From contig DATFRP010000258.1 in the NCBI GenBank assembly GCA_035263125.1, positions 45,312 through 109,311 of the forward strand: DNA of 64,000 bases, in the 5' to 3' direction. The notes below the pieces were generated by a model, which saw only the letters and a list, made by a program, of their open reading frames with translations, ran no database searches and was not told the DNA's origin. Shown here in pieces: positions 54,517 to 63,423 of this stretch. Both the position numbers and the translations under genes were made by a program. Origin of the DNA: Gp6-AA40 sp035263125. Its GTDB lineage: Bacteria; Acidobacteriota; Vicinamibacteria; Vicinamibacterales; UBA2999. Every line of letters starts with the position of its first letter. The stretch's first letter is position 1.

Positions 54517-55266
54517 CTAGACTCGAGCGACGAGGCGGTCGAACTGGAGACGGTCGACAATCCGGACTCGATGGCGTTCGGTGAATTTCACGATCCCGCG
54601 CCGCTCGAGCATCCGCGTGGCGCGGCTGACCGCCTCCGGCGAGAGTCCGAGGTAATTGGCCACGTCTGATCTCGTCATCGGCATATCGATTTCCAGCCCT
54701 CCCCCACTCGCATGTCTGACGCCGCGTTGTTCGAGCTGTCGAATGAACATGGCCACGCGGCCGACAGCGTCCCGCCGACCAACGACGAGTGCCTGCCGCT
54801 GCGCTTCCCGCAGCTCGTGGGCGGCTTTGACGAGAAACTGGTACTCGAGGTCGGGATCGTTGCGAAGCAGCTCGGCCAGGACTTCGGTCTTCACCCGGTA
54901 CAACGTCGCCTCTGTCACGGTTTGCGCCGTGCGCACGTAGACGCCGTTCTGCGCCAACCCGAAGACGTCCTCCGGAAAGAAAAATCCGGTAACCCATCGG
55001 CGACCGCTCGGGAGATCGCGGAAGGTCTTCACCACCCCGCCCGCATTGAAGAACATCGTGGTTGCCACCGTGTCTTCGCGGTAGAGCACCATGCGCGGGG
55101 GCACACGGACACGCGTGGAGATCTCGGTCAGCCGCTGCCGCTGACGACGGTTGAGAAGCGAGACCGGTCCGGCATCTGACTGGGCGAAGAACGGAACCGC
55201 ACGCAGACTCGGGCCAGAATCGGTGGACGGCGGTTCGCGCCGGGCTCGCGGCATACACGACCTCAT
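54517..55266 (-). CDS. Crp/Fnr-family transcriptional regulator
   Basis: 249 residues. An N-terminal cyclic-nucleotide-binding beta-roll (about 35-150; PPRMVLYREDTVATTMFFN, then GRRWVTGFFFPEDVFGL) leads to a dimer helix and a Crp helix-turn-helix with MTRSDVANYLGLSPEAVSRA (about 200). The four cysteines of an oxygen-sensing Fnr cluster are not present, so the signal is something else. Several in-frame starts exist upstream; 55266 is the first that fits the family's length. It is divergent from the HAD phosphatase gene. Confidence 0.87.
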   Translation of the reverse strand: MRSCMPRARREPPSTDSGPSLRAVPFFAQSDAGPVSLLNRRQRQRLTEISTRVRVPPRMVLYREDTVATTMFFNAGGVVKTFRDLPSGRRWVTGFFFPEDVFGLAQNGVYVRTAQTVTEATLYRVKTEVLAELLRNDPDLEYQFLVKAAHELREAQRQALVVGRRDAVGRVAMFIRQLEQRGVRHASGGGLEIDMPMTRSDVANYLGLSPEAVSRATRMLERRGIVKFTERHRVRIVDRLQFDRLVARV

Positions 55267-55435
55267 CGACCGACTTACCAACTTTCGTGCCGTTTGTCTC
55301 ACAAAAGTCCCAACTTCCCACGCTGAACTCCCCAAACGTTCTTCGGAGCGCTCCGGCGTTGGCTTGGAGTCGAGGAGTTGTGCGCTCAATGCCGGTGCAT
55401 GTCGTGGGATTTCGCGACGGCTCGTGGCTTGGACT

Positions 55436-55510
55436 GGTCCTTGGGCATTGGGCCTTGGTCCCACCTGCACCGCACCGCGAGCCACGGGGCAGGACCAATG
55501 ACCGAGGACC
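55436..55510. repeat. imperfect inverted repeat of GGTCC/GGACCAA words
   Basis: Arms 55436-55454 and 55492-55510 pair at 16 of 19 positions. The flanks continue with CTTGGTCC and GGACCAAGAACC variants. It occupies the divergent region between the Fnr-type regulator and the HAD phosphatase, and uses the same words as 11875-11931. Confidence 0.7.
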
Positions 55511-55591
55511 AGAGACGGACGAAGAACTTCTGGACGGACCAAGAACCACCCAAGAAAAACCAGGGACTAAGACTTGCTGAAATCGAGCGCG

Positions 55592-56647
55592 ATGTTACGC
55601 ACCAGCATTCGGCTCCGCAGCAAAATCCGCCTCCTCGTGATCGCGTGTCTCCTGCTGGGCTCGCCGCCCGTCCGACACCCGCTACCCGCCGGAGCCTCCA
55701 CCCCCAAGCCACAGACCGGCGCCATCCCCAATCCCCTGGCTTCGTGGAATGAAGGGGCCGCCCGCGCGTCAATCATCGACTTCGTCAAACGGGTCACCAC
55801 ACAAGGCGACGCCGCTTACATCCCTCCGGCCGAGCGCATCGCCGTCTTCGACAACGACGGGACGTTGTGGGCCGAGCAGCCTGTCTATTTCCAACTGGCT
55901 TTTGCGCTCGATCGCGTGAAAGCCCTCGCGCCCTCGCATCCTGAATGGAAGAACACCCAACCATTCAAAGGCGTCCTCGACGGCGACATGAAATCAGTGG
56001 CGGCCAGCGGCGAGAAAGGTCTGATGCAGATCGTTGCGGCCACACATGTCGGAAACACGACAGCCGAATTCGAAGACATCGTGCGGAGGTGGATCGCATC
56101 CGCCAGGCATCCCACGACGAAACGGCTGTACACGGAGATGGTCTACCAACCGATGTTGGAGGTGCTCGCCTACCTGAGGGCCAATCAATTCAAGACCTAC
56201 ATCGTGTCAGGTGGCGGCGTGGAGTTCATGCGCCCATGGGTAGAGCGCGTATATGGGATTCCGCCCGAACAAGTCGTAGGAAGCCGCGCCAAGGTGAAAT
56301 ACGAAGTGCGTCCCACGGGTCCCGTGCTGCTTCGCCTGGCCGACGTTGATCTCGTCGACGACAAGGCCGGCAAACCTGTCGGCATTCATCAAGTCATCGG
56401 CCGCCGTCCGATCGCGGCGTTCGGCAACTCCGACGGCGACTTCGAGATGCTCGAATGGACGACATCGGCCACCGGCCCCCGCCTGGGCGTGATCGTCCAC
56501 CATACCGATGCGGCGCGCGAATGGGCGTACGACCGTGAGAGTCACATCGGGACGCTTGCTCGCGGGTTGGACGAGGCCCCAAAACGTGGATGGATCGTGG
56601 TCGATATGCAGAAGGACTGGAAGGCCATTTACCCATATGACCGGTAA
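55592..56647 (+). CDS. exported HAD-superfamily phosphatase
   Basis: 351 residues. A signal-like hydrophobic segment (about 8-25) is followed by a folded HAD domain. Motif I is FDNDGTLWAEQP (nucleophile and acid Asp, about 87-98), motif II is IVSGGGVEFM (about 205), and motif III/IV is FGNSDGDFEML near 285, with a Lys upstream. It should hydrolyse a phosphate ester. The ATG at 55592 is preferred over the TTG at 55574. It is divergent from the Fnr-type regulator gene across the word-based inverted repeat. Confidence 0.87.
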   Translation: MLRTSIRLRSKIRLLVIACLLLGSPPVRHPLPAGASTPKPQTGAIPNPLASWNEGAARASIIDFVKRVTTQGDAAYIPPAERIAVFDNDGTLWAEQPVYFQLAFALDRVKALAPSHPEWKNTQPFKGVLDGDMKSVAASGEKGLMQIVAATHVGNTTAEFEDIVRRWIASARHPTTKRLYTEMVYQPMLEVLAYLRANQFKTYIVSGGGVEFMRPWVERVYGIPPEQVVGSRAKVKYEVRPTGPVLLRLADVDLVDDKAGKPVGIHQVIGRRPIAAFGNSDGDFEMLEWTTSATGPRLGVIVHHTDAAREWAYDRESHIGTLARGLDEAPKRGWIVVDMQKDWKAIYPYDR

Positions 56648-56774
56648 TGCAGAATTTCGAATGCAGAATGCAGACACTGCGTCGTGGAATCAACGCGGTG
56701 AGATCCGTCGCGCAGCTCACCCCGCTGCTGCGAGTGTGTCAGTGTGTCTGCATTCTGAATTCTGCATTCCGCAT
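56647..56774. repeat. imperfect inverted repeat of GCAGAATGC words
   Basis: The 31-base arms 56647-56677 and 56744-56774 pair well, with an exact 12-base inner end (CAGAATGCAGACAC and its complement). They surround a 66-base loop that contains a second GC-rich pairing. The element fills the whole gap between the convergent HAD phosphatase stop and the next gene's stop, so it may end both transcripts. Confidence 0.8.
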
Positions 56775-56775
56775 T

Positions 56776-57387
56776 TCATTTCCCCGGCTGCACTGAGGTG
56801 ATCAACGCCCTCGTGAACGTGATGTCGACCCGGTCCCCCGGCTTGATTCGCTCGAGCAGCGACTTGTCCTCGATCTTGCGTGTGACCGTTCTTCCATCCT
56901 CGGTCGTCACGGTAACCGACGGCACCGACGGATCGATCGATTTCACGGTCACCGTCCGTTTGTCCTGCGTCGCGAGCGTCCCGGCGGGGAGCGCACCCTT
57001 GGCCCGATTCAAGGCCGCTTCGGAGCTGTCCCCCAGCCCCTGCTGTCCCGGCTTGAGGACCTGAAGCACCAGCGACTCGTAATAGGTAATCTCCACCTTC
57101 TGTCCGACCTTCAGCTCGTTGAACCGCTGCATGTTCGGGCTGACGGCGAACTCGTCCTCGTTGCCCATGTCGTCTCGAAGGGTGACGGTGCGCTTCGTGC
57201 TGTCGATGCCGGTGATCTCGGCGCTCATCTTCAGCATGTTGACTTTGGTAATCGGCTCCTGGCTCGCCGCCTGCTGAGCCTGTTTCTTGCCAGCATCGGT
57301 GATCGGCGCCGCCGGCTGCTGGGCAACAGCCCATGAAGCCCATGCCACGCCTGCCACTGTCACCAGCATCGTTGTGCGCTGTGTCAT
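56776..57387 (-). CDS. exported protein, family not recognised
   Basis: 203 residues with a signal peptide (hydrophobic 6-22, ending AVAQQ). The mature part has two repeated beta-strand segments: KMSAEITGIDSTKRTVTLRD and, later, TVTVKSIDPSVPSVTVTTED, which suggests two copies of a small OB-like or beta-sandwich fold; each is followed by a KVGQKVE or KPGDRVDI turn. This duplication is seen in the sequence; the fold is inference. No catalytic motif. Confidence 0.7.
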   Translation of the reverse strand: MTQRTTMLVTVAGVAWASWAVAQQPAAPITDAGKKQAQQAASQEPITKVNMLKMSAEITGIDSTKRTVTLRDDMGNEDEFAVSPNMQRFNELKVGQKVEITYYESLVLQVLKPGQQGLGDSSEAALNRAKGALPAGTLATQDKRTVTVKSIDPSVPSVTVTTEDGRTVTRKIEDKSLLERIKPGDRVDITFTRALITSVQPGK

Positions 57388-57539
57388 AGCTCACACCCCC
57401 GGTGCGTGATACTCGCAAAGCTGCGGCCACAGGGGGCAGGGCGCAATCACGCCGTAGGACATACCGGTGGTCGGAATGCCGCGACATGACACGGCCGAGC
57501 ACGCGAGGAAACGCGGATGGGGCGGGAAAGGGATCGAGC

Positions 57540-57743
57540 CTAGCGCCTGGGGAGGTGGCGGTAGTCGGACGTCGCGTACGCCGTGATCGATCCATCCGGC
57601 CACTCGCGCACCACGAACAACGCGTCGTGCTCCGTGACGAAGACGAGCGGCCACTCCCGCGTCGGTGTCTGGTGTGTGAGCGACACCATCTGCCTGATGT
57701 TCGCGAGGTCGCGCCGAAGCTGAGGATCGAAGCCGGACCACAT
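57540..57743 (-). CDS. small hypothetical protein, 67 aa
   Basis: A short frame starting at an ATG at 57743 with mixed, ordinary composition (LVFVTEHDALFVVREWPDGS and two Trp-containing strands) rather than the Arg/Ala-rich look of antisense frames in this DNA. It ends at 57540. No ribosome site is clear and I do not recognise a family. It could be a single small beta-sheet domain. It is convergent with none and lies between the exported protein and the outer-membrane porin-like gene. Confidence 0.5.
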   Translation of the reverse strand: MWSGFDPQLRRDLANIRQMVSLTHQTPTREWPLVFVTEHDALFVVREWPDGSITAYATSDYRHLPRR

Positions 57744-57922
57744 GTGAGGAACTCTTCGATCTCAGTATCGCATGAACCACGCTATGTCGTGACCACGCTC
57801 GATCGCGGATGTCAGCCAGTGGCGTGGCCGGCTTTTGATCGTGCGGACGATGACAGACCTGTTTTTACTGGCACATTCGCGTGAAGGATCCCGGGACTTG
57901 AACTTGCACCCGCTCGACCGCC

Positions 57923-58873
57923 GTGATCAAGCGCCGTCAGCGACTGACGATCGGAAGCGTGGCGTTCGTTGCCTTGGCTGTGGTGCCGGCGTGGGCGCAG
58001 TTGCGAACCCAGCACATCCCGGGGGTGGTGGGCCTGAAGGCTGGTACGGCACCGCCACCACACGTGTACGTGATCGCACCGCTCTTCTACATGTATTGGA
58101 CCGACACCGTGCGGGACCGCAACGGCGACAGGCTGCCCCTCGATGCGAGCATCACGACCGTGGCCTATGCCGGAGGCGTCAACGTGGTCACGACGAAGAA
58201 GATCCTGGGGGGCAATTACGGCTTCCAGGTTCTTGCTCCAGTGGGCGTCAACAACAGGATCCAGGGCACTGAGATCCAGGCGAACCCTGGTCCAGGCATC
58301 TCCGATTCAGCGGTGGTCCCGATCAGTCTGGGCTGGAACTTCAAGCGAGCCGATGCCATCACCAGCTACACGCTCTTCATCCCGACCGGTCGCTATGAAG
58401 ACGGCGCCGACGACAACACCGGCTACGGCATGTGGGGACACGAGGTGGCGTTCGGAACGACGGTCTATCTGAACGCCGCGAAGCAGTATCACGCTGCTGC
58501 CATCGCCAGCTTCGACTTCCAGTCGAAGAAGAAGGACAGCGAGACCCAGGTCGGGAATCAGATGAACCTCGAAGGCGGCATCGGCGCCGACTTCCTGAAA
58601 GGCGGGCTCACCACCGGGATTGCCTACTACGGAGGCTGGAAACTGACCGATGACCACATCGAGGGGTTTCCCGACATTTTGATCCGCGGCAGGAACAAGG
58701 TGTTTGGGCTCGGCCCCGAAGTGCAGCTCGCGCTCGCGAGCAGGAACACCGTGTACGGGTTTCTCAAAGTGAATTATCAGTGGGAGATCTTTGCGAGAAC
58801 GACGACGCAGGGAAGCGAGTTGACTGTGCTTGCCACGTTCCTCGTGCCGCCTCTCAGGGTACCGACACCCTAG
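57923..58873 (+). CDS. outer-membrane protein of the phenol MetA-pathway (SphA-like) family
   Basis: 316 residues with a signal peptide (hydrophobic 10-23, ending PAWAQL). The mature protein is a beta-barrel-like chain with alternating aromatic strands (PLFYMYWTDTVRDRNGDRLP, SYTLFIPTGRYEDGADDNTG, GFLKVNYQWEIF). The IPTGRYEDG segment is typical of the family linked to aromatic-compound degradation and transport. The start is a GTG at 57923. Its 3' end faces the antiporter gene across the perfect palindrome at 58914-58966. Confidence 0.78.
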   Translation: MIKRRQRLTIGSVAFVALAVVPAWAQLRTQHIPGVVGLKAGTAPPPHVYVIAPLFYMYWTDTVRDRNGDRLPLDASITTVAYAGGVNVVTTKKILGGNYGFQVLAPVGVNNRIQGTEIQANPGPGISDSAVVPISLGWNFKRADAITSYTLFIPTGRYEDGADDNTGYGMWGHEVAFGTTVYLNAAKQYHAAAIASFDFQSKKKDSETQVGNQMNLEGGIGADFLKGGLTTGIAYYGGWKLTDDHIEGFPDILIRGRNKVFGLGPEVQLALASRNTVYGFLKVNYQWEIFARTTTQGSELTVLATFLVPPLRVPTP

Positions 58874-58913
58874 ACCCACGACGCTATCTCCTGGCCCCCC
58901 GCAGCGCCCAAAG

Positions 58914-58966
58914 GGGGTCGGGAGTCATTCTTGCGCGGTTCTCCGACAAGAATGACTCCCGACCCC
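58914..58966. repeat. 20-bp perfect inverted repeat between convergent genes
   Basis: The arms 58914-58933 and 58947-58966 are exact reverse complements around a 13-base loop. The outer 15 bases of each arm are GGGGTCGGGAGTCAT, the same as in the element at 41573-41621, while the inner pairs differ but remain complementary. It lies 40 bases after one stop and 3 bases from the stop of the antiporter gene, so it could terminate either transcript. Confidence 0.9.
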
Positions 58967-58969
58967 GCC

Positions 58970-60703
58970 TCAGCTGAATATCGTGAAGAAATACGCGACG
59001 ATCGAGAGCGCTACGGTCGTGATCGCGAGTGGGACCGGATAGCCGATGCCCGGCACGGCTGATTCCGTTTCCTTCTGCGCCGCACGCATCGACGATGTGT
59101 TCTGCCGCGCACCCGCAATGGCGCCCATCAGCAGCGCTTCGTTGAGCCGAAGCGTGTGACGGCCGATCCACCAGGCCACGAGTGCTGGAACGGCGCTCAC
59201 GATCAGACAGCTGACGACGAGCGCCCAGACGGGTCCCTGCGTGATCACCTGGTAGACCGCCTGACCGGAATTGATCGCCAACACCGACGTGAACACGTTC
59301 AGGCCCAACTCCTCCATCAACGAACGTCCGCCTTCGGAGATCGGCCCGCCGAGGGCAGGATGCCGCGTTCTCAGCCAGCCGAAGATGATGCCCGTGACGA
59401 GCACCGCGGCGGCGCCAAAGCTGATGTGCACACCGAACAGCGGCACTGGAATCGCGCCGAGCGCCGCGCCGACGAGCAGACCGATGGCGAGCGTGAGGAT
59501 ATCGGTGCTGTGGGTCGCTCGGACCACATGCCCCACCTTGGCTCCGAGATTCGCAATGTGCGCCTCGGTGCCGGTCACGCGAATGACGTCGCCGATCTTC
59601 ACGATGGTTTCTGCGGTTGCGGGCAGTTCTTCGCCCGCACGAAACACGGCATTGGGATAGAGACCCGGGCCGAGCACGGATGTGAGCTCGGACACCGAAT
59701 GGCCCGCGACCTCTGGTCGACCGACGACGACGTCGACGGTGCGGATGGGAGCGAGGGATCGCGCTTCGACGTCAGGCAGCTCGGGGCCGAGCGCCGCGCG
59801 TACGCGGACTTGCGCCTCGATGGGTGACTCGACGACCACTTCGTCGCCGACTTCGAGCGTCGTGCTGTTGCTCGGCGACAACCAGCGATCGGCGCGGCGG
59901 ACGCGCTCGATCGAGATTCGCGGCGCCGCACTTCGCAGCTCACCGATCGTGTGACCCGCGAGCGTGCGGCCGGCGATCGCGTTCGCCGGCACGCGATACG
60001 CGCGAACCGTGACTGAGGTGTCCGCAACCTCGCTGGCCTCGACGGTGCCCGGCAGCGGCGACGAGCGCTGCCCGCGCATCGCCGCGAGGAACGTTCGGGC
60101 AGCCTCCGGTGCATCGAAGTGCCCGAGCGCGGGAAGCACTTTCATGAAGAGGACGAACTGCACCTGGCTCACGGTGTAGCACAAGGCAAACGCCGCCGAA
60201 AGCGTGCCGGTGACGAGCTCCAGCGAGCTTCCGGCCCGCGGCTGCACGGCGCCCGACTGCAGCGCCGATGACGCGGCGCCGAAGGTCGCCGACGAATTGT
60301 TCGCGCCCGCGAGCAGCCCCGCGACCGCTCCTTGGGGAAGATCGAAGAACCAGCCGCACAGCACGCTCAGCACCGGCGCGAGCACCGCCACGATCGCGCC
60401 GATCGCCACGAGATGCCAGCCGTCACGCTCGAGCCCGGAAAAGAACTGCGGACCGATCTTCACGCCGATCGCGAAGATGAACAGGTTGAAGAAGATGGTT
60501 TTGAGGACATCGGGGAGCGACAGCGTGATGCGGTAGCCGCTGTACGCCCAGATCGCCACGATCAGACCGACGAAGATGATGCAGACGACCGAGCCGAATG
60601 AGATCCCACGGATCGTCCGCTTCCCGAGCACCATGCCGAGCGCGACGACGCCGAAAATGAGGAAGAACGGCTGAGTCTCGAGGAAGTGAAAGATGGCGCG
60701 CAT
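58970..60703 (-). CDS. aspT: aspartate:alanine antiporter (AspT family)
   Basis: 577 residues: an N-terminal set of about five helices, a central soluble region with two TrkA_C-type domains (about 205-375), and a C-terminal set of about five helices, exactly the layout of AspT and YidE/YbjL exchangers. LLAGANNSSATFGAAS near residue 135 and GAIAGARQNTSSMRAAQ near 535 are the paired membrane signatures. It exchanges external aspartate for internal alanine in an electrogenic way. Its ATG is 4 bases after the stop of the asparaginase gene. The downstream end meets the palindrome at 58914. Confidence 0.9.
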   Translation of the reverse strand: MRAIFHFLETQPFFLIFGVVALGMVLGKRTIRGISFGSVVCIIFVGLIVAIWAYSGYRITLSLPDVLKTIFFNLFIFAIGVKIGPQFFSGLERDGWHLVAIGAIVAVLAPVLSVLCGWFFDLPQGAVAGLLAGANNSSATFGAASSALQSGAVQPRAGSSLELVTGTLSAAFALCYTVSQVQFVLFMKVLPALGHFDAPEAARTFLAAMRGQRSSPLPGTVEASEVADTSVTVRAYRVPANAIAGRTLAGHTIGELRSAAPRISIERVRRADRWLSPSNSTTLEVGDEVVVESPIEAQVRVRAALGPELPDVEARSLAPIRTVDVVVGRPEVAGHSVSELTSVLGPGLYPNAVFRAGEELPATAETIVKIGDVIRVTGTEAHIANLGAKVGHVVRATHSTDILTLAIGLLVGAALGAIPVPLFGVHISFGAAAVLVTGIIFGWLRTRHPALGGPISEGGRSLMEELGLNVFTSVLAINSGQAVYQVITQGPVWALVVSCLIVSAVPALVAWWIGRHTLRLNEALLMGAIAGARQNTSSMRAAQKETESAVPGIGYPVPLAITTVALSIVAYFFTIFS

Positions 60704-60707
60704 GGCG

Positions 60708-61784
60708 TCAGTAGTCGTCGAACATCTTCTGCACCTGCGCGGGATCGTGTGTCTTCATCAACGCCAGCTGGAGCAGCACCCGCGATTTGGGCGCGTTGAT
60801 CTCCCCTGCGGCCACGAACCCCATCTTGTCGTCGTCGACCTCGTTGTTGCGAAGGACCATCCCCCGCTCGAGCCGTGACGCGCGCACGACGACGATGCCG
60901 TTCTTCACTGCGGTTGCAAGCGTGTCGAGCGCCGCCTTCGACATGTTGCCGTCGCCGACGCCGGCGATCACGAGCCCCTTGGCGCCGCTCTTCACCGCGG
61001 CGTCGATGAGGTCGTGGTCCATGTTCGAGTGCGCGTAGATGATGTCGACACGCGGCAGTTCCTTCACGCCGGCGACAGAGAACTCCGACTTGCTCGTGTG
61101 ACGTTTGTCGGGCGGCGTGAACCACGTGAGCTTCGCGGTGTGCACGAGACCGATCGGGCCGCGGTTGGGGCTCACGAACGTCTGCAGGCTGGTGGTGTTC
61201 GTCTTGGTGACGTTGCGGGCCGCGTGAATCTCGTCGTTCAGCACCACCATGACCCCACGGCCACGCGCGTTCGGGTCGGCGGCAGCAGCGACCGCGTCAT
61301 AGAGGTTGCCCGGTCCGTCGGCGCTGATCGCGGTGGCTGGACGCATCGAACCGACGAGCACCACCGGCTTGTCGCTCTTGATCACGAGGTTGAGGAAGTA
61401 GGCGGTCTCCTCCATCGTGTCGGTGCCGTGCGTCACGACGATGCCCTGCACGTCGCTCGACGCGAGCAGCTGGTTGGCGCGGGTGGCGAGATCGAGCCAG
61501 ACGCGGTCGTTCATGTCCTGGCTGCCGATGCTCGCGATCTGCTCGCCCTTCAGCTCGGCCAGATCCTTGATCGGTGGCACCGCCTTGATCAGATCGTCGA
61601 CGTCGAGCGCGCCCGCCTTATAGGAATACTTGTTCGCATCACCGGAACCGGCAATCGTGCCGCCGGTGGCCAGAATCGTGATGTGCGGACGTTGCCCGGA
61701 GACGCCCTGCCCGGAGACATTGTCACCGAGCATGAGGGCGACAGCCAGGACGGCCACCCTTGTCAGAGCGGAGCAGTACTGCAT
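60708..61784 (-). CDS. ansB: periplasmic L-asparaginase (type II)
   Basis: 358 residues. The signal peptide (hydrophobic 8-20, ending NVSGQ) precedes a chain that closely follows the well-known E. coli type II enzyme. The catalytic threonines are in ILATGGTIAG (about 43) and VVTHGTDTMEETAYF, with NIGSQDMND and KTNTT-type segments conserved. It hydrolyses asparagine to aspartate and ammonia outside the cytoplasm. I chose the ATG at 61784, whose AGGAGGTGA ribosome site contains the stop of aspD; an earlier GTG at 61814 would overlap aspD. This placement couples the genes. Confidence 0.93.
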   Translation of the reverse strand: MQYCSALTRVAVLAVALMLGDNVSGQGVSGQRPHITILATGGTIAGSGDANKYSYKAGALDVDDLIKAVPPIKDLAELKGEQIASIGSQDMNDRVWLDLATRANQLLASSDVQGIVVTHGTDTMEETAYFLNLVIKSDKPVVLVGSMRPATAISADGPGNLYDAVAAAADPNARGRGVMVVLNDEIHAARNVTKTNTTSLQTFVSPNRGPIGLVHTAKLTWFTPPDKRHTSKSEFSVAGVKELPRVDIIYAHSNMDHDLIDAAVKSGAKGLVIAGVGDGNMSKAALDTLATAVKNGIVVVRASRLERGMVLRNNEVDDDKMGFVAAGEINAPKSRVLLQLALMKTHDPAQVQKMFDDY

Positions 61785-61789
61785 GCGCC

Positions 61790-63406
61790 TCACCTCCTGC
61801 GCGACGCGCGCCATTCGTCGACGGCGCGGCGGGTGATCGCTTTCAGATCCCGGCCGATCGATTCGTACGCCCGCGTCTCGAGGTTCGCGAGGGAGATGCG
61901 GACCGACCAGGGCGGGCCGTCGAAACCCGATCCGTTCAACAGCACCGAGCCGTAGTCACGCGCCAGCCCGAGCACGATGTCGAGCGGCTCATGGTGCTCG
62001 GCGACGTACGCCATGAACTCGTCGCCCAGCGCCTGCCGTCCCCACGCGGCCAGATCGAGATCGATGTAGTAGCCGATGCGCAGCGCGTCCTCCGGGATCG
62101 AGATGCCCAGGCCTTTGCCGAGCGCAGTCAGGCGGTTGTGCAGGATCTGCCGGCACCGGCGCGCGTACGCATCGTCGCGATCGAGCAACGCGAACAGCGA
62201 GAACAACGTCATCTGTGCCTGCTGCGGCGTCGACAGGCCGGCGGTGTGATTCAGGGCGACGTCACGGCTGTCGGCGACGAGACGATCGATGAAGCGAAGA
62301 TGGTCCGGATCGGTCGTCAGCGCTCCGTAACGGGCACGCAGCGCAGCTCGATCCGTCTCAGGGAGCTCGGCGAGCCTTTCGTCGAACAGGTTGTCCTGAT
62401 GCACGCCGATGACACCGAGCCGCCAGCCGGTGCACCCGAAGTGCTTCGAGTACGAGTAGACGAGGATCGTATTGCGGGGCAGATCCGCGGCCAGCGATCG
62501 GAAGCCTTCCGTGAACGTGCCGTACACGTCATCGGTGAGGATGATGAGATCGGGCCGCCGCGTGCGCACCAGGTCGACGATGCGCGCCTGGGTCGCCGGG
62601 TGCATGGCGAACGAGGCAGGATTGGACGGATTGACGATGAAGAACGCCTTGATCCGCGGATCGGCAAGCTTCTCGATCTCGTCGTCGGGGTACTGCCAGG
62701 TGTGACGGCCGCCGGCCATCTGATTCTGCTCGACCTCGATCGTCATGAAGTCGAAGTCTTCGAGACGCGGCAGCTCGATATAGGGCGTGAAGATCGGCGT
62801 GCCGAGCGCGATGACGTCGCCCCGTGCGAGCAGCCGGTTCTCGACCAGGCTCGTGAACACATAGCACATTGCCGCCGTGCCGCCTTCGACGGCGAAAAGA
62901 TCGAACTTCCCTGACGGAGGGCGATCGCCGCACATCGCTTTGACCAGATAGCGATGCACCACCTGCTCGGCATGTACGAGCATGCGATCCGGCTCAGGGT
63001 AGTTGTCGCCGATCGCAGCGTCGGCCAGCTCGTGGATGAATGTGTCGGCGTCGAAGCCCAGCGTCGATGTGCCGTACTCGAGGCTGCGACGCAGCAGATC
63101 CACGCCGGCGCCGTGCCCCGACGCGGCGAGGAACGCGCGGAAGCGGTCGCCGATGCCGGCGTGTGCCGGCATCCCGCCCAGATCCGGCTCGTTCCAGACG
63201 CGCATCGATTCTGCCAACGCGAATTGTCCGAGCCGGAAGAACGCGTCGCGCGGCGTCGTGGCAATCCAGTTCGGGTTGCCACGGCCGGCGTTGAGGAACT
63301 TATGCGTTGCGGCCTTGGTCTGCGTCTGGTCCTTGGCGTAACGAATGAGCTCGTCTTTCAGTTGGAACGGACTCAGTTGGTCGAGCCCACGCGTGTTCGT
63401 CTCCAT
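61790..63406 (-). CDS. aspD: aspartate 4-decarboxylase (bifunctional, aminotransferase fold)
   Basis: 538 residues, the usual length of AspD and longer than simple aspartate aminotransferases. It belongs to the fold-type I PLP family. The PLP lysine is in SYSKHFGCTGWRLGVI (about 315), FFIVNPSNPASF gives the Asn-Pro motif, and LGLARDYGSVLLNGSGFDG supplies the C-terminal Arg region. It converts aspartate to alanine and CO2 in the cytoplasm. The ATG at 63406 has AAAGG upstream and lies 17 bases after the stop of the sulfatase, so this is the second gene of a sulfatase-aspD-ansB-aspT run. Confidence 0.93.
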   Translation of the reverse strand: METNTRGLDQLSPFQLKDELIRYAKDQTQTKAATHKFLNAGRGNPNWIATTPRDAFFRLGQFALAESMRVWNEPDLGGMPAHAGIGDRFRAFLAASGHGAGVDLLRRSLEYGTSTLGFDADTFIHELADAAIGDNYPEPDRMLVHAEQVVHRYLVKAMCGDRPPSGKFDLFAVEGGTAAMCYVFTSLVENRLLARGDVIALGTPIFTPYIELPRLEDFDFMTIEVEQNQMAGGRHTWQYPDDEIEKLADPRIKAFFIVNPSNPASFAMHPATQARIVDLVRTRRPDLIILTDDVYGTFTEGFRSLAADLPRNTILVYSYSKHFGCTGWRLGVIGVHQDNLFDERLAELPETDRAALRARYGALTTDPDHLRFIDRLVADSRDVALNHTAGLSTPQQAQMTLFSLFALLDRDDAYARRCRQILHNRLTALGKGLGISIPEDALRIGYYIDLDLAAWGRQALGDEFMAYVAEHHEPLDIVLGLARDYGSVLLNGSGFDGPPWSVRISLANLETRAYESIGRDLKAITRRAVDEWRASRRR

Positions 63407-63423
63407 ACGCCGACCTTTTGCAG

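Noticed and set aside
54007..54669. A 220-residue plus-strand frame
   Set aside because: It overlaps the Crp/Fnr gene antisense and the kinase remnant, and has no recognisable domain or ribosome site.
57885..57925. A segment resembling the T-arm of a tRNA on the minus strand
   Set aside because: The stem bases do not pair, and no acceptor, D- or anticodon arm lies at the right distance.
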